Below are positions 41,074 to 51,903 of a stretch of DNA of 64,000 bases, in pieces. Position numbers and translations under genes: made by a program. The DNA is taken from contig CM070874.1 in assembly GCA_036365515.1 (NCBI GenBank), forward strand, positions 173,947,797 through 174,011,796. Reading direction: 5' to 3'. The notes below the pieces were generated by a model that was given only the letters and a program-made list of their open reading frames with translations, was not told the origin of the DNA and did no database searches. Numbering within the stretch: position 1 is the first letter of the stretch; every line of letters starts with the position of its first letter. This stretch comes from Torymus aiolomorphi (taxonomy: Eukaryota; Arthropoda; Insecta; Hymenoptera; Torymidae).

Positions 41074-41736
41074 TCATCGTGTTTTAAGGTGCTTTGGCAC
41101 GTACGCGTAATGCGGCTCGTGGTCGTCGGGAAAGATATTGCTACGAAATCTAAACGCGTCCAGGCAGTCCTGCGAGAGATCGATAAAGAGATAAGAATGC
41201 GGCAAGCGCGTCGCATCGACGTACGCGTCGCGTAAAAAAAGCGAGTCCTCCGGGTGAATTTGTCGCGCCAGATGTTGTATCTGTGCTTTGTCGCGCGGGT
41301 TTTTGAACAGCACGAGATATTTGGTATTTAAACTTATGTCGCGCTGTGCCTTACCTTTGTGAAAAACATTTTGCGTGATGAATATGACGCTTATATTTTT
41401 GTGGTGACTGCCTTTCGTGAATAAATCCAAAATAACATCGCTCGAAGACTCGCGCATGAGATCGTCTAGGATTAGTAATTTTTTTTTGTCATTGTCCCGT
41501 GAGTAGTCGACTGCTTGCGGCAGTCCCTCTCGAAACTCGATGGTTGTGGGCGCCTGGGGCTTAAAGGCTGTTCGGTATGCCTCCTGCCATTCGGCGTAAT
41601 AAAATAATATACGGTGGAAGCTGGCATTGCACATTACCGGGAGCTGCGCGAGAAAGCGCTGCACGAACAGGGTTTTCCCGCAGCCTGTGGGTCCGCACAC
41701 GCAGCAGGTAAACGGATGCTTCCAACGAATGTCCAT
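41074..41736 (-). CDS. ATP: A32-like genome-packaging ATPase
   Basis: A 220-aa protein if started at MDIRWKHPF (41736), which sets Walker A (CGPTGCGKT) close to the N-terminus as in the family. The longer open frame to 42027 is low-complexity GC-rich sequence and probably leader. Walker B is LLILDDLM, followed by the sensor-like FITQNVFHKGK segment. It would drive DNA into capsids. The frame is intact, unlike the homologue in Polinton-1 (7806-8511). The upstream leader contains a 21-22 bp tandem repeat. Confidence 0.88.
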   Translation of the reverse strand: MDIRWKHPFTCCVCGPTGCGKTLFVQRFLAQLPVMCNASFHRILFYYAEWQEAYRTAFKPQAPTTIEFREGLPQAVDYSRDNDKKKLLILDDLMRESSSDVILDLFTKGSHHKNISVIFITQNVFHKGKAQRDISLNTKYLVLFKNPRDKAQIQHLARQIHPEDSLFLRDAYVDATRLPHSYLFIDLSQDCLDAFRFRSNIFPDDHEPHYAYVPKHLKTR

Positions 41737-41967
41737 GTTTTTTTCACGAGGACCTCGCGCGCGACGAGAAAGACAAAGAGTACCACGGCCACTCGACAGT
41801 CCGACGTTTTTATAATACTCACGCGCGCGCGCGGAGAGTCGAGACGCCGCTCCCCAAAGAACATTAGCGTCAGCTGCGGGGCGGCGGCGGCGGCGCGGGC
41901 GGGGGCCGCTGGTCGACCGCGGGGGTGCGCGAATCATCGCGGTGGACGCTTGCCCGCGGTGGCCAGC

Positions 41968-42036
41968 TCCTCGCCGCGGGACGAGCACATTGCCGCGGGG
42001 ACGAGCACATTGCCGCGGGACGAGCACATTACCGCG
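41968..42036 (+). repeat. 21-22 bp tandem repeat in ATPase leader
   Basis: Three to four copies of a gccgcggg(g)acgagcacatt unit. Located between the polymerase gene and the ATPase, probably in the ATPase leader or promoter. Confidence 0.8.
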
Positions 42037-42234
42037 TTTTCAACCGGTTAAAATACAACAACAACAATTAGAACTTTTTTTTTTTATCTGCAGCAGCAGC
42101 AGCTGGGGGGACGAGGAGAAATGAATGAATTTTTTTTTACAAAAGAATAAATATATTTTTATTTTACTAGTTATATATATTTTTACATTTTATTTTTACA
42201 ACAACAACGACGCATACAAATATATAAATTATTA

Positions 42235-45200
42235 CTATTCCGCTTTGTAGCCGAAAGGGAGCGAAGTACCATTTGCAAAGTACCTTCGCTTCCTCAGCAC
42301 TACAGAGCAGGACTTTTTTTCGGCGCGCGTGATGACCTCGTGTGTGCACGTGCGTCTGATGGCATTGTAATTGAGAACGATAGGTGCGACGTCACCCTCA
42401 AAGTACGCAGCGATCAAGCGCTCCACGCTGTCAAAATTAATTTTACGCGAATTTGAACTATTTAACGAGACGCCTTTCACCTTGCAACACTCGACAGTCT
42501 CACTGCTCGAAGGGACAAAGGCTCGAAAGGCATAAAATTTTGGCCCCCCGGAGATAAAGTCCGTGATGAATGAGCCCTCGCCATAAATCTTGAGTTCGTC
42601 GGTCATATTGCCGAGTAAACTACCCAGAGCAGGTCTGTATTCGTCGGGATTATTACGTGTGCATTTAAATATACACGAATCGGTGTCCATGTAGAGAACC
42701 CGCGCAGCTGTGAGCTTTTCGATGTAATTGTAAAGTTCTAGACGTGCCTGGGCCGTCGTGTACGCGGCTAATACAACACATGTGCCGCGGGCAGATTCTA
42801 CAGCGTCGTCTACGTAGCACCAATTCGCGTACAAGAGATTTTCGCTCACTGGCAGTACATCGAAAACCTCTTTTTCCGGCGCAGCTAACAGTTTCAGCAG
42901 GTCTTCGCGCGTTTTTACAATTTCAGTTTGCTTTAAATTAGAGCGCTGCCCAAACTTGCCCCAGAGTGAATTTAAGCAGTACTTGGCGAGCGAGCGCAAA
43001 CCGGGATTTTTTCAATTTTATCAGCGTCTAATTTGATCCCTTCGTCGCGCTCGTACTCGTCAATGTAGCGCTGCTTCGACGCGTCGTCGCCGCACCAGCT
43101 CGGCCACCCGCTGGCCTGCTGTTTCAGTCGAAGGAAAGTATTTACATAGTTGGCGAACAAACCACCCTCGCCCGTGCGCTGGTCGTACTGCGTGCTCTCA
43201 AATTGCCATATCACGTAAATCTCGGTGATATTGTAGCCCAACTCTATCGCCTTGCGCAGCTCGCGCGCAACCCATGTGCCTGTAAATTCACGATCTTCCG
43301 CTTCTTCGTGATTGCAGTCCTCCTCGCGTAATTCGGCGCAACAAGAACGGCATAGCCCGAAAATAAGGCGATTGTGCATTTTTACAGGCAGCACAGGCAG
43401 TAATAAATCACGCGGCGGTAACACGCGACATTTAACCAGGCCCTCGACGCTCTCGAGATTGTTGTTTTGACCGGTCGTTAGAGCGGCACATTCGCCCCGC
43501 TGTAAATACGCGGGTGTCCAATTGGAAAACGACCTCTTTTACAAATATACGGGTAAAGAGAGCAAATATCCGTATATTTGATCTCTTCGTCCGCGGCGAC
43601 TCTGTAGAGGTGACGATATTCTCCGTGCGACCACCGTAAAACGCGTCGCGCGGGTCAAGCGTGATTTTACACATTATCGGATGATTGCCGATGTAACGCG
43701 CGATATCTGGTTGCTGCTCTTTTAACCGCTCAAAATCGCATTCCCACATCTCGCGCACTTCGTAACCGGCTCGCCTCATGTGTATAATTTTTTCACAAGT
43801 GCTCTCGTAAGCTTGCGCAAAAGTTTGATTGAAACGGGTTTTTGTCGAATCGCGCATATTTGGAAAACACCGCGGGCAGCCGTGCCAATAGCAACCTTGA
43901 AATTCGAAAACAATTCCTTTGTCCGGCGCGGCGGCGGTGGCGGCTGGTGGCAGGTAGCCATCCACTAAATAGCCCTCCGACAAACGAAACTCGCGCGCGC
44001 GCCCCGCGTGTACGATCTCTCGGCCGATTTCACGCTCGCAACAGAGTAGCCACTCTATAGATTTTTGAGAATGCCTGTCGGCGCGTCTGTAACCGTTGGG
44101 CGGTATTATGCCGATGGTATTCGCGGTCAAAAAGTTTTTCTATAAACGTGCGAACACGCTGACGCTATAGTGCATGCTGATACGAACGGATCCGTATCAG
44201 ACACATCTAGAAAAATTTTCCGAAATTGTATGCATGCCCGCCTGAGAATTTCTACATCCATTTGACAGTACTCGACAATCTCCTTTTTCATGTCGAATAT
44301 ATAGTCCGGACTCGTTTCACGGTGCCAGGCAAGAAAAACCTCGCGATCGGCTACGCTCATCGAGTCGGGGCCATAAAACTCAACGGGTGGTAGAGGACCG
44401 ATGTAGTCCCGAGCGGCGAGAGTGTTAAACAGATGAGGGAAATAGCCCTTTTTAACACTCTCCGGCAAACCAAAGGTCACGGGCAGCGCGCTTAATTTCA
44501 TCTGAAAGTAATTTATGCTGTCGATGAATTTGGTGCGACCATATTTGAGCAGTGTTACATTTTGACCGTTCAAAATGACACTGGGTGAACTATACTCGGG
44601 ATTCTCGGCCAGTTCTTTTAGAATAAATTGCGCGTCAAAAGCTTTGGCATTGTGGGCGATGCATATAATTTCCGCGAAAGCTGTGTTTACCCGAATGCAC
44701 AAACCTAACAGCTCTCTCACCGGATCCCGCGTAAAAACAAACTCGCGCGCTCCGCATGTGTTGCAGATAATTTTTATATCGTCGATAGCCATGCAGTCGG
44801 TACAGACCTGATGCGCGACGCAGAGATTCGGCACGTGAAGCTGTATGTTTTGAGCGTACGGCGTGTCCTGACGTGTTTCAAAATCATAAAAAATATACAA
44901 ATATTTTTTAGTCGCGTTCGCGTCGTTTTCAATAATAGGCTGCATGAAGCACTGATCGTTAAACGGATGGTGTTTCATGCATTGCTTACAGTAACCGACA
45001 CCGCACACGTGTTGTCGTCTGAAAATATTCACGATCTTTAAACAGTGCGCGCACAGCCGCACAACGTCGCAGACTCTCTTATTATTTTTTTGTACGACCC
45101 CGCCTGCTTGTGTTTCGCAAAACATGCCTGGCCAAAGAATTTGACCCCGCAGTCTGTACACTCGCTCATTTCCACGGCGTCGCTCCTGCACGCCGGACTT

Positions 45201-46195
45201 ACGAAACAACATTGACAAGTACGCGAACAAGCGTGCTGGTCGACACAGCGATACCCTTTGTTGCAATAAGAGCAAAAAAACGAGCACCAGCCGCCGCGAA
45301 TAAATTCGTAATTACGTTGAAATGACGTCGACGCTCTTCAAAAATTAAATAAATTACACCGTGAAGAGGAGTATTTAATTCTTCGAACGTGTTTCGGCCA
45401 TCGAAAAGCGGCGCATCGCCATTACCAAAATTTTCAATTTCGAAAACAACGATCGCGATTCCCGACGCGACAAAAAATTTTGAAACGCTAACAGCTCGCG
45501 AAACCCGCAACCCTCGCGTGGTAAAAACACACCAGCGTCACCCACGAGTGTTTCCGCGCGTTGTTTCTGCAGGGTGCGCCGTGAATCGCGTATGTTTTTC
45601 CACTCTTTGCGCGCCTCCACGCAATCCCGCCCCTTGAGCGCCAAGTGCGCTTTCGCCACTACGAGCGCACGCGGTAAACAGAGATTATCACCGTCATTTT
45701 GTATAGACACTATTGAGCGCTTCTGAAGACTGGACGCCGTCAGAGCTGCTTTGCCGCGTATTCTACCTGCACCAACGGGCATTTCAACGTAATAAGCCTG
45801 TAAAATGAACGTGTCGTCAATGCCTATAATCTCATTACTCTGACATATGGAACTAATTAGATTCCATAAATCAGCGACGGTGAAATTTTCTATAGGCCTG
45901 AATGAGAGCCGCGCGGCACCTTGCGCGAACCGCTCGCATCCCACCCTCACACTGATTAAATTATTACCCGGAACATGCTCGGTTATGTAGTTATGGATAT
46001 CGCTAACCGCCGCTTCCATCCATAATACAACATTTTCTCCCTCGCGCGGTTCACCTATTCTAAAACTAATCGTGCGCCCTTGGACGCCAAACCGTCGCAG
46101 GTACTGTTGACCCTCGGCTGCAACGATGAAACGCTCGGCGACGGGCTGTATAACTTCATTGTTCTCGGACTCGGGGCTGACCGCCACGACACTGC

Positions 46196-46231
<36 letters not shown>

Positions 46232-46301
46232 TGCTATAAACGCCGCCGCCTACCTGTGGTGACGAATGGGACTCGGGACTCGCTAAAAAAGTCAAAAACA
46301 A
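42235..46301 (-). pseudogene. POLB: Protein-primed DNA polymerase B, second lineage
   Basis: A family-B polymerase of about 1,350 codons read from 46301 downwards. The N-terminal serine-run region leads to SIQNDGDNLCLPRAL, a block shared by many Polinton polymerases, then cysteine pairs (HVCGVGYCKQC). ExoI is FYDFET (near 44895), ExoII HNAKAFDAQF (near 44655), ExoIII QMDVEILRR (near 44260), with FEFQGCYWHGC in the middle. Motif A DICSLYPYICK is near 43560, motif B CLNSLWGKFGQR near 42960 and motif C YMDTDS near 42690. Frame changes lie near 45395, 45260, 44130, 43600, 43490 and 42990. It is not functional as it stands. Its motifs differ clearly from those of Polinton-1. Confidence 0.88.
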
Positions 46302-46355
46302 ATTATATTTTCTTAACTTTTTTTATTTTTAAACGTTTCTGATTTTTTTTTACAT

Positions 46356-47711
46356 TTAAGGCTCGGAATAGCCGGCAAAACTTTCGAGTATTCGCTTTAC
46401 AAGATCTATGAGGTCTGCGTCGGTATATAGCGGCGAAGTCTCGTCTTGCGCCTGGTCGCGAAACCAGCGCTGCATCACTGCCTGCGGATTATGCGCTATT
46501 TGTTCGTATAACTCCGGCAAACCGTCGACATCGGGGAGCGACGAACGAATTTCCCGATACATCAGATCGCGCGTGCGGATAACTATAATAAAAAATATTT
46601 GACTTTTAAAAAAAAACAAAATCAGAAACGCCCTTAAATAAATATATTTTTACTTACATTCGTTGACACGACGATGCGACGGGTAATTGTGGTTGTACAC
46701 GGTGTTAACCATGTTTACCACGCCTTGCAGGCTCGTCAACAGCCGTTCACGATCGGCACGCACAGTGTTTGCAGCAGTGCTGTTATCTTCGACATTCACG
46801 TTGGGTGGGTGGCTCGCGATAAGACGTCGTTCTGCTGGTGTCACTAGCGGACGCTCGTACATCTCAAGCGCGTCGGCAATCGCGAGATCCCTGTACATCA
46901 GCTCTTCCAGGCGCCTATCAACCTCGATTCGCGCCACTCGCTCCTCTTCCGTCTCCGACTCACCCACCTCATCCTCGTCGTCGTCGAAACGCTCCCACGC
47001 AATGAGCGACGGACTTTCGGGCTGGGCGTCTTCGGGCTGGGCGTCTTCGGGCTGGGCGTCTTCGGGCTAGGCGTCTTCGTGCTGGGTGTCTTCGGGATGG
47101 TCATCTTCGGACCTGCGCGCGTCGTCCGCGACAACCGGTTGCTCGTCCGCGGCTTCGCTCTCCGTATCGCTGTACTCAAAGTTGAGTCGTCGCGCTACAG
47201 GATTAAATACCCCACCCGTGCGCGCCGAGTGCTGCGGCGACATGGCTGACGCGCTTGGCTCGAAATTTGTCTCATCGGTGGCCGCACTCGAGCTATCGGA
47301 TAGCTCCGTATCCGAATCATCGCGAATGAGGCTCTCAAATGCTGTAAATAAAAATATGTAAATAAATAAAAAGTAAAGGAAAATTATTTTGAAAAAAAAA
47401 GTTTTAGACTTACCTAAACGTTCCGTGCGCGCATTCGCAATATCGCGAAACACGGGTAACCCACTTAATCGGCGCTCGAAGACATCATCTTCAATGACGG
47501 TCTGCACTTCGCGCGAACAAGCGAATGCGTTGTAAAGTCGCACTATTGCGCGATACCCTGCCATTCTTAGTAGTAGTCGTAATTGCGCTGATAAGTTTTC
47601 ACGCGACATACGCCGTAAACGGCGTAGCCACGCGGGGTTTCTGCCGTGACGGGCTCTAGCTGCGAGCCGTAACACGGCTTTCCGCAACGAACTATTTGCC
47701 TGATTATCCAT
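46356..47711 (-). pseudogene. Spliced Polinton-2 gene of unknown function
   Basis: Three exons on the minus strand: 47711-47414 (start MDNQANSSL; arginine-rich helices), 47341-46658 (acidic, serine-rich, then a pentapeptide repeat EDAQP, then helical) and 46582-46356 (YREIRSSLPDVDGLPELY). Donors GTAAGT at 47413 and 46657 and acceptors TTTACAG and TATAG are good, and the phases fit. In the repeat one CAG has become TAG (near 47068), which cuts exon 2. Function not recognised. Polinton genes are often intronless in insects, so this stands out. It is upstream of polB, and an acceptor-like TTTTTTAG precedes the polB frame, so splicing between the two is possible. Confidence 0.5.
46990..47100 (-). 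repeat. 15-bp repeat coding EDAQP, with one nonsense unit
   Basis: About six copies of gaagacgcccagccc (minus strand), with slight variants at the ends. One unit reads gacgcctag, changing CAG to TAG. Confidence 0.85.
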
Positions 47712-47799
47712 CTCGAAACTTCTGAATAGACTGAGTGCGTCGCACGCAAGCTTGGACTTCTTATACACACCCGTCATCTTTGAAACGCACCCCAACAAA

Positions 47800-48289
47800 C
47801 GTATGATAAAAAAAAATTAGTCATCTAGTCATCTCGAAGAAGTTGACGACAGCGTCCTACTCCGTGAGCACATTTTCTTCGAAACATTCCGAGAGTCAAA
47901 ATAAACATCTTATGAAAAAAGAGTGGGCATCGAAAAAAAATAGCAGCGCTATGCAGGCACTCCAGCTGAGAAAAAGGAACAACACTTCCTCAAACGTACG
48001 TGCGTGGGACCAGTGCCGTAAAATACGATCCCCATTGATTTGACGAGAAAGCCGAGAAGCACACTTGAGATAAAAACTATACAAACCGTTGTACCGTGCC
48101 CAGTCGGGTGGTATTGTTTTACAAAAGCATTGCTCACTCTACCCTGGCTGTCCGCCCGCCCGCCCGCCCGTCCGCCTGCCGAAATTAGAGAAAACTCTAA
48201 ATACAGACTAGCATTGTGAGTCTGATAGTTCGTTTATCGCTCGAAAGTACGCTACAGTCGGGGGTGTTGTTTTACAAAACCATTACTCA

Positions 48290-48328
<39 letters not shown>

Positions 48329-48700
48329 AAAATTAGAGAAAAATCTAAATACAGGCTAGCATTGTGGGTCTGATAGTTCGTTTACCGCTCGTAAGTACGT
48401 CGTAAGTACGACGTAAATACCTCACAACACCAAAAATGTACAGACTTTCCCCGAGCAGCCCGCTTTCTTCGGGACGCCCACCAACGCTGGAAATTTTCTT
48501 GCCTTAAGAAACGTCGCTTAATCGGGTCCTTTTTCATCGCTCACACTATTTCTCGAAACCGAGAGTTTCTGTAGGGAACGTGTGTTTACTCTGGCCAACC
48601 TAGGCAGTTTTCTCGACGCTTTAGCCGCCATAAACCACGGCGCTTAATCGGGTACTTTTTCATCGCTCACACTATTCCCCACTCTACCCTCCACGGTCGT
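47800..48700 (+). repeat. Non-coding region with duplicated ~165-bp unit and CCTG/CCCG runs
   Basis: Two copies (near 48105-48250 and 48265-48400) contain gttgttttacaaaa.c, a pyrimidine-rich microsatellite ((CCCG)n in one, (CCTG)n in the other), aaattagagaaaa.tctaaatac, ag.ctagcattgtg.gtctga and gttcgttta.cgctcg. A second pair (48519 and 48637) shares ttaatcgggt.ctttttcatcgctcacactatt. No gene is supported. Confidence 0.7.
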
Positions 48701-48735
48701 GCACATAAAAGCGTGGGGCGCACACTGTCACAGTA
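48696..48735 (+). promoter_or_regulatory. TATA-like promoter for 48922 gene
   Basis: The sequence gcacataaaagcgtggggc at 48700-48718 followed by an initiator-like tcacagt near 48730, about 190 bases before the start at 48922. Confidence 0.4.
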
Positions 48736-48921
48736 CCAATCAACCTTAGACAGCCACAGCATCGCCATCGCCGCCAACAGTCACAGCATCGCCATCACCG
48801 CCAACAGCCACAGCATCGCCAACAGCCACAGCATCGCCATCGCTGCCATCGCCATCATCGTCATCGTCATCATCATCATCGTCATCGTCATCGTCGTCGT
48901 CGTCGTCATCGTCGCCGTCAA

Positions 48922-49345
48922 CATGGAAACATTGAAAAATTTTCAATTTATCGAGAATATTTTACAAACTGTCTTCAACGAGCAATATAATATTTATAAA
49001 AAGATAGAGGCGTCCGACAGGGTCATCGAGCGGATGACCGTGAAGATTCAAAATAAGAGTGTCCGCTGTCTGGATTGTGCCAGGCAGCGTTTGCACAGCG
49101 AGGAAAACCACATTCGTGATAAACAAGAAATATACGACAAACTGACGGCGGATACAATGGTACTTCTGGGAGCCTGGTCCGACGAAGAAAGGCAACGTGT
49201 GCGGACTCGGTGCATGAGTCGTATACGTCTTCCAGATGGTAATCAAGAAAGAATATACGCATTACGCCCCAAGAGACAGCGGACACTGTGCATGAGCCGA
49301 CAAAGTGCGTGCTCATTACGCATGCGTCGCCGCCGCCGCCAATAA
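48922..49345 (+). CDS. Hypothetical Polinton-2 protein (about 140 aa)
   Basis: Start METLKNFQF chosen because everything upstream in the frame is TCA/GTC microsatellite. The protein is helical with a C-x2-C (VRCLDCARQ) and a basic arginine-rich C-terminus (MRRRRRQ) that may also be microsatellite-driven. Its plus orientation at the right end is opposite to the main block. The function is not recognised; a small coiled-coil or nucleic-acid-binding protein is possible. Confidence 0.45.
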
Positions 49346-49479
49346 AAGTGGGGGCATCCAGAGCGAGGCTAACGGAGCCCCCACCACCACCACCACCACC
49401 ACCACCACCACTGCCGCCACCAGCGCCACGCAGCATTGCGTCATGTCACCGCTCGCCGGTCGTCAGTATTACCCCAGCG

Positions 49480-49617
49480 ATGGAGCACACGGGTAAAAAA
49501 ATTGCCGCCATGCGACAACAGCTCGCTAGTGCGAGCAAGAGACTAGAGCGCTACATGCGCGGTGTGAGGCGTACTGCGGCAATAGTCGAAGGAATAAAAG
49601 CCCAAGTGCAACTCCTC

Positions 49618-49648
<31 letters not shown>

Positions 49649-49950
49649 TGCAACAGCAGCAGCAGCTGCAACAGCAGCAGCAGCCCAGCCCTGCAACGGG
49701 CACACGGTGTAATTCGTGTGGAATAATATTCCGCACTCTGAGGAGAGACCCTGAGGGCCAATCGTGGGAACAATGCTGGCGATGCAGCCGGTACAAGTGC
49801 TGCGAGTGCAAAAAAACCGCGTGCGAGTGTCTCAACGAAATGGACACACCGCGATCACCACCACCACCACCACCACCACAAGCAGCAGCAGCAGCAGCAG
49901 AAATTCCTGCGTCTACAGCAGCAACAGACGACACCAGTGCAGCCGTATAG
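49480..49950 (+). CDS. PolyQ and zinc-ribbon-like protein (156 aa)
   Basis: Start MEHTGKKIAAMRQQ at 49480. An N-terminal coiled coil leads into a CAG-coded polyglutamine tract (about residues 47-70), then a cysteine-rich module, CNSCGIIF ... CWRCSRYKCCECKKTACEC, able to bind two or more zinc ions. A proline and alanine microsatellite tail ends at 49950. It overlaps nothing and follows 48922-49345 in the same direction. Polintons often carry one small zinc-finger gene near an end, possibly regulatory. The family was not recognised. Confidence 0.5.
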
Positions 49951-50352
49951 TGCAATATGTATGTGCGGGCGCAGAACTGTGCGTGTGTGGGCGCGTATGT
50001 GTGTGTGTGTGTGTGTGTGGGCACTGTGTGACCGGCCGTGTCTGCGAACACTTGACACATGTGTGCCTACACGTATCACCGGATACGTGTGCGACTGTAC
50101 GTGTTTGTACATGTGTGTGACAGCAGTAAGTACTGTTGAAAAAATGTACATGTGTATGTGTGTGTGTGTGCGTGTGTGTGTGTGCACTGCGTGTCCGTAC
50201 GTATCTGCGAACACGTGACACGCATATACGTATCAAATATGCGCTTGTACGTGTGTGCGTTATAATTAATAAAAATATTAATTATTAATTATTAATACAA
50301 ATTATTATTTTTAACCACCACCGAAAAACAATCCCACGCTATCCCCTCCTCA

Positions 50353-50383
<31 letters not shown>

Positions 50384-50417
50384 GTAGTAGCGGGGCGAGT
50401 ATAGCGACCGTTTGATA
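49951..50417. repeat. (TG)n and (CT)n rich spacer
   Basis: Several imperfect (TG)n/(TGTGCG)n runs between 49980 and 50240, with tatgtgtgcg variants, then an AT palindrome (taattattaattattaata) near 50265-50300 and CT runs near 50355-50385. Frames here are artefacts of simple sequence. Confidence 0.85.
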
Positions 50418-50437
50418 CCACGCAAGCGAACGCTTAC

Positions 50438-50478
<41 letters not shown>

Positions 50479-51048
50479 CAAAACTCCCCACTCCTCTCGA
50501 GCCACGCGACTTGCAGTACGCTCAAGCCACCCGGAGAGAGCACACGGCCCGTGCTCAGTGGGGATGCCAACTACCGGCACACGCGTGGCAAGTATAGCGT
50601 AGTCCGCCCCTCTACATCCACCGCGCCCACGCGCTCAAGCTGCCTGCGAAAGAGTGGGGGGCGTGTGACTGGTATAGCGCACCAATACCCTGCGCTGGCT
50701 GCGAAGGAGTGGGGGCGCCATGACGGGTATAGTGGGCCAGCAGGTTACGTCATGACCGCTATAGCGAGAACAGCGGTATCAGGTTACGGCGCCATCAAGT
50801 GGACACTTAAACAGGAGCTATACAGTAGCTCATTAACAATAGGCTATTAATCATTGTTTATATAAATAAACAATAATTAACTACTGTTTTGCTACTGTTT
50901 TGCTACTGTTTTGGCCACTGTTTATATAAACAAACACTTAAGATAAGAGATGTTTATATAAACACTTGAGTCAAGTGCACACTTGAAGATGACACCGGAA
51001 GTGTAACCTGATACCTATCTGTCTCGCTATAGCGGTACACCTACTACT
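50418..51048 (-). repeat. Polinton-2 right terminal inverted repeat
   Basis: Inverted copy of 31117-31727, with an expanded CT run near 50440-50475 accounting for its greater length. Ends ...GGTACACCTACTACT. Confidence 0.92.
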
Positions 51049-51054
51049 TCCATT
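51049..51054. repeat. Polinton-2 target-site duplication, right
   Basis: tccatt, identical to 31111-31116. Confidence 0.92.
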
Positions 51055-51903
51055 GATGTGACAATTAATTTAATATTGACAGAAATTTTAATGTGCATAG
51101 AAACGCTGGATTGGTTTTCTTTTACTTTTTATCTATATTTAATGGCTCTAAAACGTTAATAGCACAGTTATTCAATTGGAAAGTATTAATTCCGAGCAGA
51201 TAGATTTCGTCGTCGATTTTCAATATTTTGGGGATATTCATAATTTTATGAAATTTCATGTGATCGAATAATTTTTTTTTATTCTGATCTATTCTAATTC
51301 GACAAACTTCATATGAATTTAACGAATTTTTTCATAAAATTACTTGTAAAACTGAATGTTATAGTTTCAGTATAAATTTTATTTAAATCAGTTGATAAAA
51401 AACACATTAGCACTTTATTTATTACTAATTTATTTGTTATAATTACATACATATTTCAGTGGGTACAAACCTGTTTTGAATGTTTTTACTTTACAAATAT
51501 AATGTTTAATTATAATTGTACATAAAACTCCAGAATTAGCTTATTTTAAATTACAACTCAAATGTTATTAATAATAAAGGGGTTTTTTTAACTAAAATTA
51601 ATTATTTCGAGACGTATACATGAATGTAAATTACATTTTGTAAATAAAATTGTAGTTTAAAATAATATTGCTGAGAACATGTCATTGCTTTTTTCAAAAA
51701 TATCAAGCAATGTAATAATATTTTACTTTTTGTAGACGATTCTTTACAACTTTTAGGGAACAATTCTCAGTAATTGAACAAATAACAATTTATAATGTTA
51801 AAAAACAACAGTTTATAAATACATTTTTACTTAATTTAAGTTAAATTTAAAGATGAAAGTTGTTGAACACATTTTTACTGGACTTGCGTGCATAAACTTA
51901 ATT
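51055..51903. other. AT-rich sequence, 3' of minus-strand gene
   Basis: No gene or repeat recognised. It lies downstream of the last exon (stop 51904) of the minus-strand gene and probably includes its 3' untranslated region. Confidence 0.45.

Larger units (their letters stand above)
31117..51048. mobile_element. Polinton/Maverick element 2 (19.93 kb)
   Basis: It starts AGTAGTAGGTGTACCGC and ends with the complement, with terminal repeats of about 610-630 bp and the 6-bp duplication tccatt. Gene content on the minus strand, from the left: NLS-bearing protein, protease, conserved VDVQGF-family protein, major capsid protein, pX-like protein, penton-like protein, integrase, accessory protein, small hydrophobic-tail protein, ATPase, polymerase and a spliced gene. 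Two plus-strand genes lie at the right end. It is richer in GC and microsatellites than its flanks. Capsid, protease, integrase and ATPase frames are open; the polymerase is frameshifted. Confidence 0.95.

Noticed and set aside
41737..42027. 97-residue N-terminal extension of the ATPase
   Set aside because: GC-rich, arginine/proline low complexity and includes the 21-22 bp tandem repeat; family members start close to Walker A.
46898..47179. Minus frame with a TPSPKTPSPK repeat
   Set aside because: Alternative frame of the EDAQP repeat; the latter joins conserved-looking exons with good splice sites.
48713..48921. Long hydrophobic frame (AIAIIVIVIIIIVIV...) resembling a membrane segment
   Set aside because: It is the translation of TCA/GTC trinucleotide runs; the real start is more likely METLKNFQF at 48922.
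49855..50236. Several overlapping frames rich in Cys/Val or Thr/His
   Set aside because: They come from (TG)n and CA runs and have no conserved content.
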